This document shows positions 60,221-64,000 of a stretch of 64,000 nucleotides of DNA, piece after piece. The notes beneath the pieces are model-generated. The model worked only from the letters and a program-made list of their open reading frames with translations. It was not told where the DNA came from and did not search any database. This stretch comes from Gammaproteobacteria bacterium. Its GTDB lineage: Bacteria > Pseudomonadota > Gammaproteobacteria > Xanthomonadales > SZUA-36. Where the stretch lies: NCBI GenBank assembly GCA_024275935.1, contig JAJRYF010000037.1, positions 1-64,000 of the forward strand, given 5' to 3'. Each line of letters opens with the position of its first letter. Position 1 is the stretch's first letter. Position numbers and translations under genes: made by a program.

Positions 60221-61225
60221 CTAATGCCCTAATTCTTGTTTTTTTAACCTGTGGATAGCATACCAGCCGGAACTGAACAGCAGGTAAACAACCAGCGCCA
60301 CCCAGTAGACGCTAACGCGCCCAGTTTCCGCCAACCATACCGCAGGAAGTACAATTAAGCAGTTCAGAGCCTGAAAAATAAACCAGGTACCAACATGTCC
60401 ACTAGCAACGGATACAAGCTGCTGATAAACATGTTCTCGATGCGCAGTATACCACTGTTGGCCTTTAAAAATGCGAACTATAAGAGTTAGGCTTGCATCA
60501 ACCACAAAACTTGCCAGTACCAAGGACAGTAAAACCGGATTTAATTGGTAGTTAGCCCAGCCAAGTAATAGTAAAACCGCAAAGCCCACCCCTAAAACAC
60601 CGCTAAATACATCGCCCATAAAAATTTTGGGTTTCGGGAAGTTCCACACTAAAAAACCACCAGCAACAGCGGCCAGCAACAAACTAAGCAGGGCTAATTC
60701 TTCGGCCCCGGCACGAACAAACAGCCAAGTTAACAAAGACCCGGAAAATACAGCTTGTGCCGCTGCCAAACCGTGACTACCATCCATAAAATTGTAGAGA
60801 TTGGTTAACCAGACCATTGCTAATAGTGCTGGAATCCACAACCAGTATATCCAGGTGTGCAAGCCTGCAGGCCAGAAGACATATACAGCCAAGCCGCATG
60901 CAAGTACCTGCACAATCAATTTATAACGATTTGCCAATGCACCATGATCATCCAAAAAGCCAACCACCCCTAGTAGAACCACTGGTTGCAGGAAACCAAG
61001 ACCCACAATTCCTGAAATATATTGCCTAGAAATTAAATATATAATCAGCATCAACAGCACCAGTACCGCAACCACACCTCCGCCCCTTGGAACCGGGCTA
61101 TGGTGGGAGCGGCGCGGTCCTGGAAGATCCAGTATCTGCATTTTCCGAGCATAGAGTATCGCTAATGGGGTTAGAAACACAGTAAGAAAAAAACCAAACA
61201 GCGGGTAAACTAACAGCGAATTCAT
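60221..61225 (-). CDS. WecA/WbpL-like undecaprenyl-phosphate sugar-1-phosphate transferase
   Basis: A 334-residue polytopic membrane enzyme with about ten helices, glycosyltransferase family 4 type, which starts O-antigen or related polysaccharide synthesis on a lipid carrier. The conserved RGGG(V)V block is near residue 42, the LYNFMDGSHGLA block near 145 and the NFPKPKIFMGDVFSG block near 195. The ATG at 61225, overlapping the lapB stop, is used; an earlier in-frame start would lie inside lapB. It is adjacent to the WbpM-like dehydratase, its expected supplier. Confidence 0.91.
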   Translation of the reverse strand: MNSLLVYPLFGFFLTVFLTPLAILYARKMQILDLPGPRRSHHSPVPRGGGVVAVLVLLMLIIYLISRQYISGIVGLGFLQPVVLLGVVGFLDDHGALANRYKLIVQVLACGLAVYVFWPAGLHTWIYWLWIPALLAMVWLTNLYNFMDGSHGLAAAQAVFSGSLLTWLFVRAGAEELALLSLLLAAVAGGFLVWNFPKPKIFMGDVFSGVLGVGFAVLLLLGWANYQLNPVLLSLVLASFVVDASLTLIVRIFKGQQWYTAHREHVYQQLVSVASGHVGTWFIFQALNCLIVLPAVWLAETGRVSVYWVALVVYLLFSSGWYAIHRLKKQELGH

Positions 61226-62394
61226 TCCCCGGTTACGCCACGAATCCGGCAAGTGGTATCCCAGTTCTTACAACTTGGGCAGTGCCATTGGTGCTGTTGA
61301 CCAGAGAAACCGCATTGGGTACAGCGATAAACCGGCTGGTTTTTCAACAACTGCCTGGTTAATTCCAGCAAGACCTCGCGATTCTCTGAATCCTTAGAGA
61401 TGCTAACATCGGAATTCATATCAATCAGGTACTCCAGACCGCGCACGGAAGGATGCCGTCGCAGATGGGCGACCAAAAATTCCGCAGCCGCCTCCCTACC
61501 CTGGCACTGCTGATAAATTTTAGTACGCTCAATCACCGGGGTAATTCCGTGGGTTTCGTTAACCAGGCGATCTAATAATTCAGGGATTTCCTGCTCACGG
61601 CCTGCAGCGGCAAATACCTGAAGCATTGCTGGCAAAACTTCCGGCAAGCACTCCAGGTTAGTTTCATAGGCGCGCATATAGGCACTCGCTGCCAGCTCCC
61701 ATTCTTGTCGCTGTTCAGCCATCCGCGCCTCTATCAAGCTGGCACGAACCGATCCTGGGTGAGATTGTCGGGCCTGGCGTAGCAGGCTCATAGCTTGCTC
61801 CGGATCTTCCTGCTTAATACTTTCCTCTGCCAACACACAATAATAGTTACCAATAATATGGCCCATGCTACGACTATCTGCCCGTGCTAATTGTTGAGCT
61901 ACGACTATCGCTTTTTGCCAATCCTTCTCTTGCTGATAGATATCCAGCAAGTGTCGCAATGCTGAGGGTGTGTGTGCGTCATTTTCCACTAATTCAGAAA
62001 ATAACCGCTCTGCTCTATCCAGCAACCCGGCACGCATATAATCCTCACCCAACTCCAGCAACGCTCTGGTTCGTTGCCGTTCGGTTAACCCAGGTTTGGC
62101 GATTATATTCTGGTGACAGCGAATTGCACGATCCACTTCGCCCCGACGACGAAATAGATTTCCCAGGGCGTAGTGAGTTTCAACCGTATCTTGATTTACC
62201 TCAGCCAGGCGCAAAAATACCTCAATCGCCTTATCTTGCTGCTCGTTGAGCAAGTAATTGAGGCCACGAAAATAATGACTACGGAATTTTTTCTCAGGAT
62301 TGGTTTGCCTCTGACTTGCCCCACTATTACCGATTAACCAGCCAATAGCTACGGCCAGCGTCAGCATCAATAGAGAAATCCCCCAATCAGGCAT
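61222..62394 (-). CDS. lapB: Lipopolysaccharide assembly protein LapB
   Basis: A 390-residue inner-membrane protein that controls LPS synthesis by guiding LpxC degradation. One N-terminal helix (about residues 5-22) is followed by TPR repeats (from about 35), and the C-terminal rubredoxin-like zinc module has two Cys-x-x-Cys pairs (CTQC, CPSC). The ATG at 62394, overlapping the lapA stop, gives the E. coli-like length (389); an upstream start at 62433 is less likely. It overlaps the downstream glycosyltransferase. Confidence 0.95.
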   Translation of the reverse strand: MPDWGISLLMLTLAVAIGWLIGNSGASQRQTNPEKKFRSHYFRGLNYLLNEQQDKAIEVFLRLAEVNQDTVETHYALGNLFRRRGEVDRAIRCHQNIIAKPGLTERQRTRALLELGEDYMRAGLLDRAERLFSELVENDAHTPSALRHLLDIYQQEKDWQKAIVVAQQLARADSRSMGHIIGNYYCVLAEESIKQEDPEQAMSLLRQARQSHPGSVRASLIEARMAEQRQEWELAASAYMRAYETNLECLPEVLPAMLQVFAAAGREQEIPELLDRLVNETHGITPVIERTKIYQQCQGREAAAEFLVAHLRRHPSVRGLEYLIDMNSDVSISKDSENREVLLELTRQLLKNQPVYRCTQCGFSGQQHQWHCPSCKNWDTTCRIRGVTGE

Positions 62395-62689
62395 TTTTGG
62401 TGGGCGGTCGGGTATTTCCCAGACTGTCACCATTAACAGAGTTTAATTTGGCTTGATTCTTTTGCGAGCGCTTTAGGGCCATGCGTAAAGGCAAAACCCG
62501 GGTTACATACAGGGCGAAAACCCCGGCTAAAGCACCGACCACAAAGGCTAGCACCAAAATGCCACCCAATGGCGCACTAAATTGCCACCACAGAAGGTCT
62601 ACAGATACCTTATCAGCATTAAGCGTCCCCAGTATTAAACCTGTGAGTAACGCAATAATTGCCAATATATACAGGCTAAAACGAAACAT
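62387..62689 (-). CDS. lapA: Lipopolysaccharide assembly protein LapA
   Basis: A 100-residue membrane protein with two helices (about residues 5-25 and 40-65), DUF1049 family, which pairs with LapB in LPS quality control. The VDLLWWQFSAPLGGILVLAF segment is typical. It follows ihfB by 12 bases, as in most gammaproteobacteria, and overlaps lapB by eight bases. Confidence 0.94.
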   Translation of the reverse strand: MFRFSLYILAIIALLTGLILGTLNADKVSVDLLWWQFSAPLGGILVLAFVVGALAGVFALYVTRVLPLRMALKRSQKNQAKLNSVNGDSLGNTRPPTKNA

Positions 62690-62701
62690 TTTAACCCGCT
62701 G

Positions 62702-62998
62702 TTACTGCTCTTTCTTCATTGAGTTATTGACTCTTTCACGGAGAGTTTTGCCCGGCTTGAAATGGGGCACATACTTACCTGGCAAGGCTACAGAAGCACC
62801 AGTTTTAGGGTTGCGCCCCATCCTTGGTGGACGGTAGTGTAGTGAAAAACTACCAAAGCCCCGCACTTCAATTCTTTCGCCTGCCGCCAGTGACTGGCTC
62901 ATTTGCTCAAGAATGGTTTTAACTGCCAACTCAACATCGACATGCGCCAAATGCTGCTGTTGGGATGCAAGTAAATCTATTAACTCTGACTTGGTCAT
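62702..62998 (-). CDS. ihfB: Integration host factor beta subunit
   Basis: A 98-residue DNA-bending protein. The HU/IHF signature [21 protein letters not shown] is near residues 47-66, with the Pro of the DNA-intercalating arm. It is slightly longer than the E. coli form (94). Position after rpsA and before lapA is standard. Confidence 0.97.
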   Translation of the reverse strand: MTKSELIDLLASQQQHLAHVDVELAVKTILEQMSQSLAAGERIEVRGFGSFSLHYRPPRMGRNPKTGASVALPGKYVPHFKPGKTLRERVNNSMKKEQ

Positions 62999-63043
62999 AA
63001 TTTGTCTATAAATAGTTGGCTGTAGTTTTTATTAGTGAAATAA

Positions 63044-63068
63044 CGGAGGGTTACAAAGCAACCCCCCG
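63044..63068 (-). terminator. Terminator-like hairpin after rpsA
   Basis: On the minus strand CGGGGGGTT pairs with AACCCTCCG (eight of nine) around a GCTTTGT loop, followed by TTATTTC. It lies about 35 bases after the rpsA stop and could partly end rpsA transcription before ihfB. Confidence 0.6.
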
Positions 63069-63100
63069 CCGTCAGTCTATCAGATTACGCAGCTTCAGTA

Positions 63101-64000
63101 TCAGTCTTTTTGATCCAGCTGCTCGCGCAACAGATCTCCAAGAGTAGAACCGGTTGCTGCCTCAGCAGTGCTTTCGTACTCTTCCAGAACTTCTGCAAGC
63201 TCATCATCTTCTTTAGCTTTGATGGACAAGCTTAGCACACGGTTCTTACGATCAATGTTAAAGAACTTGGCTTCGAGGTCGTCACCAACTGCAAACAGCT
63301 TGCTAGCGTCCTCTACCCGGTCTTTAGAAATATCACTAACTCGTAGATACCCATCTACGCCGTCGGCTAACTCTACCAACACTCCACGAGCGTCAACTTC
63401 TTTAACCTTGCCTTTAACCAGGCTACCACGAGGGTGCTCTGCCATAAAGGTTGCAAAAGGGTCTTGCTCAAGCTGTTTCAGGCCAAGCGAGATACGCTCG
63501 CGCTCAGGATCTACTGCTAGCACTACCGCTTCCAGCTCATCACCTTTCTTAAAGCTACTAGAGACATCATCACCACTTAGCATCCAAGATATATCTGATA
63601 AGTGAATCAGACCATCAATACCGCCATCCAGACCAATAAAGATTCCGAAATCGGTAATCGATTTGATTTTACCAGCAACTTTATCACCCTTATTATGGGT
63701 GGCTGCAAAATTCTGCCATGGGTTAGGTTGACACTGTTTCATGCCTAAAGAAATACGCCGACGCTCTTCGTCTATATCAAGCACCATAACCTCAACTTCC
63801 TGGCCACTGTGAATTACTTTGGCAGGGTTAACATTACGGTTGGTCCAGTCCAGTTCAGATACATGCACCAGGCCTTCTACGCCTTCTTCAATTTCAACAA
63901 AACAACCATAATCGGTAATATTGCTGACTTTACCAAACAGGCGTGTGCCAATTGGGTAACGGCGCGACAAATCCTGCCAAGGATCATCACCTAACTGTTT
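63101..64000 (-). CDS. rpsA: 30S ribosomal protein S1, C-terminal part
   Basis: The last 299 codons of ribosomal protein S1, cut by the window edge; the frame is open to 64000. S1 motif repeats are visible, each with the G(K)VxxIxDxGxFVEI pattern: [16 protein letters not shown] near the left end of the fragment, [18 protein letters not shown], and [20 protein letters not shown]1 holds mRNA on the 30S subunit. A methionine at 63970 is not a start; the codon is an internal TTG (Leu) with conserved sequence before it. The C-terminus is acidic, as usual. Confidence 0.96.
   Translation of the reverse strand, partial: KQLGDDPWQDLSRRYPIGTRLFGKVSNITDYGCFVEIEEGVEGLVHVSELDWTNRNVNPAKVIHSGQEVEVMVLDIDEERRRISLGMKQCQPNPWQNFAATHNKGDKVAGKIKSITDFGIFIGLDGGIDGLIHLSDISWMLSGDDVSSSFKKGDELEAVVLAVDPERERISLGLKQLEQDPFATFMAEHPRGSLVKGKVKEVDARGVLVELADGVDGYLRVSDISKDRVEDASKLFAVGDDLEAKFFNIDRKNRVLSLSIKAKEDDELAEVLEEYESTAEAATGSTLGDLLREQLDQKD

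Noticed and set aside
63101-63970. Complete short S1-like gene starting at 63970
   Set aside because: The codon there is an internal TTG in a continuing rpsA frame with matching sequence before it, so it is the rpsA fragment.

Overview
The window reads as an ordinary chromosomal stretch of a gammaproteobacterium, probably aerobic and perhaps aquatic, near the Pseudomonadales/Cellvibrionales. Signs are the holB-tmk neighbourhood followed by a type IV pilus PilZ gene, the ndk-rlmN-pilF-rodZ-hisS-yfgM-bamB-der block, the rpsA-ihfB-lapA-lapB block, a PsrA-like TetR regulator with fatty-acid oxidation genes, and phenylalanine hydroxylase (phhA/phhB). Species cannot be named from sequence alone. 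Nothing looks phage-borne, and I see no tRNA, rRNA or CRISPR array.

Layout. 1-3569: end of a mobile repeat, then a DUF1800/DUF1501 pair. 3576-15493 (minus strand): yceD-rpmF, two terminator hairpins, then fabH-fabD-fabG-acpP-fabF-pabB-pabC-mltG-tmk-holB-pilZ-dinB, a tightly packed lipid/folate/cell-wall/replication run with many 4-base stop/start overlaps. 15786-21140 (plus): maf, a FadJ/FadI-like beta-oxidation pair, a PPK2 kinase and an acyltransferase. 21182-22672: folD, and divergently a glutathione-peroxidase-like protein lacking its catalytic cysteine. 22684-31865 (minus): ndk to der plus a rhodanese-MoeB fusion, with ispG missing from its usual place. 32250-39011 (plus): PsrA-like regulator, FadE, a FadN-type bifunctional enzyme and FadA. 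39328-42232: a class V aminotransferase overlapping a BaiN/HI0933-type flavoprotein. 42298-45640 (minus): an accessory patch of secreted proteins, several frameshifted or chimeric, ending in a shared Gly-Phe-Glu tail. 45749-48227: patatin and a DadA/PuuB-like oxidase. 48273-53355 (plus): phhA-phhB-moxR-DUF58-tgpA. 53681-55705: Slp lipoprotein, DUF502 protein and two small cytochromes c. 55715-61225 (minus): nfuA, an esterase, galU, a WbpM-like dehydratase and a WecA-like transferase. 61222-64000 (minus): lapB, lapA, ihfB and the 3' part of rpsA.

Functionally the window joins fatty-acid synthesis (fab cluster), fatty-acid breakdown (two differently built beta-oxidation sets, one apparently under a PsrA-type repressor) and envelope building (mltG, rodZ, bamB, lapAB, polysaccharide initiation).

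The most interesting non-genic content is a family of palindromic mobile repeats (three copies near 1, 39058 and 53367) with terminal inverted repeats and, in the two complete copies, matching 9-base target duplications. The most interesting protein-level signal is the repeated C-terminal GFE motif, shared by the accessory secreted proteins and the distant DUF1501 protein.
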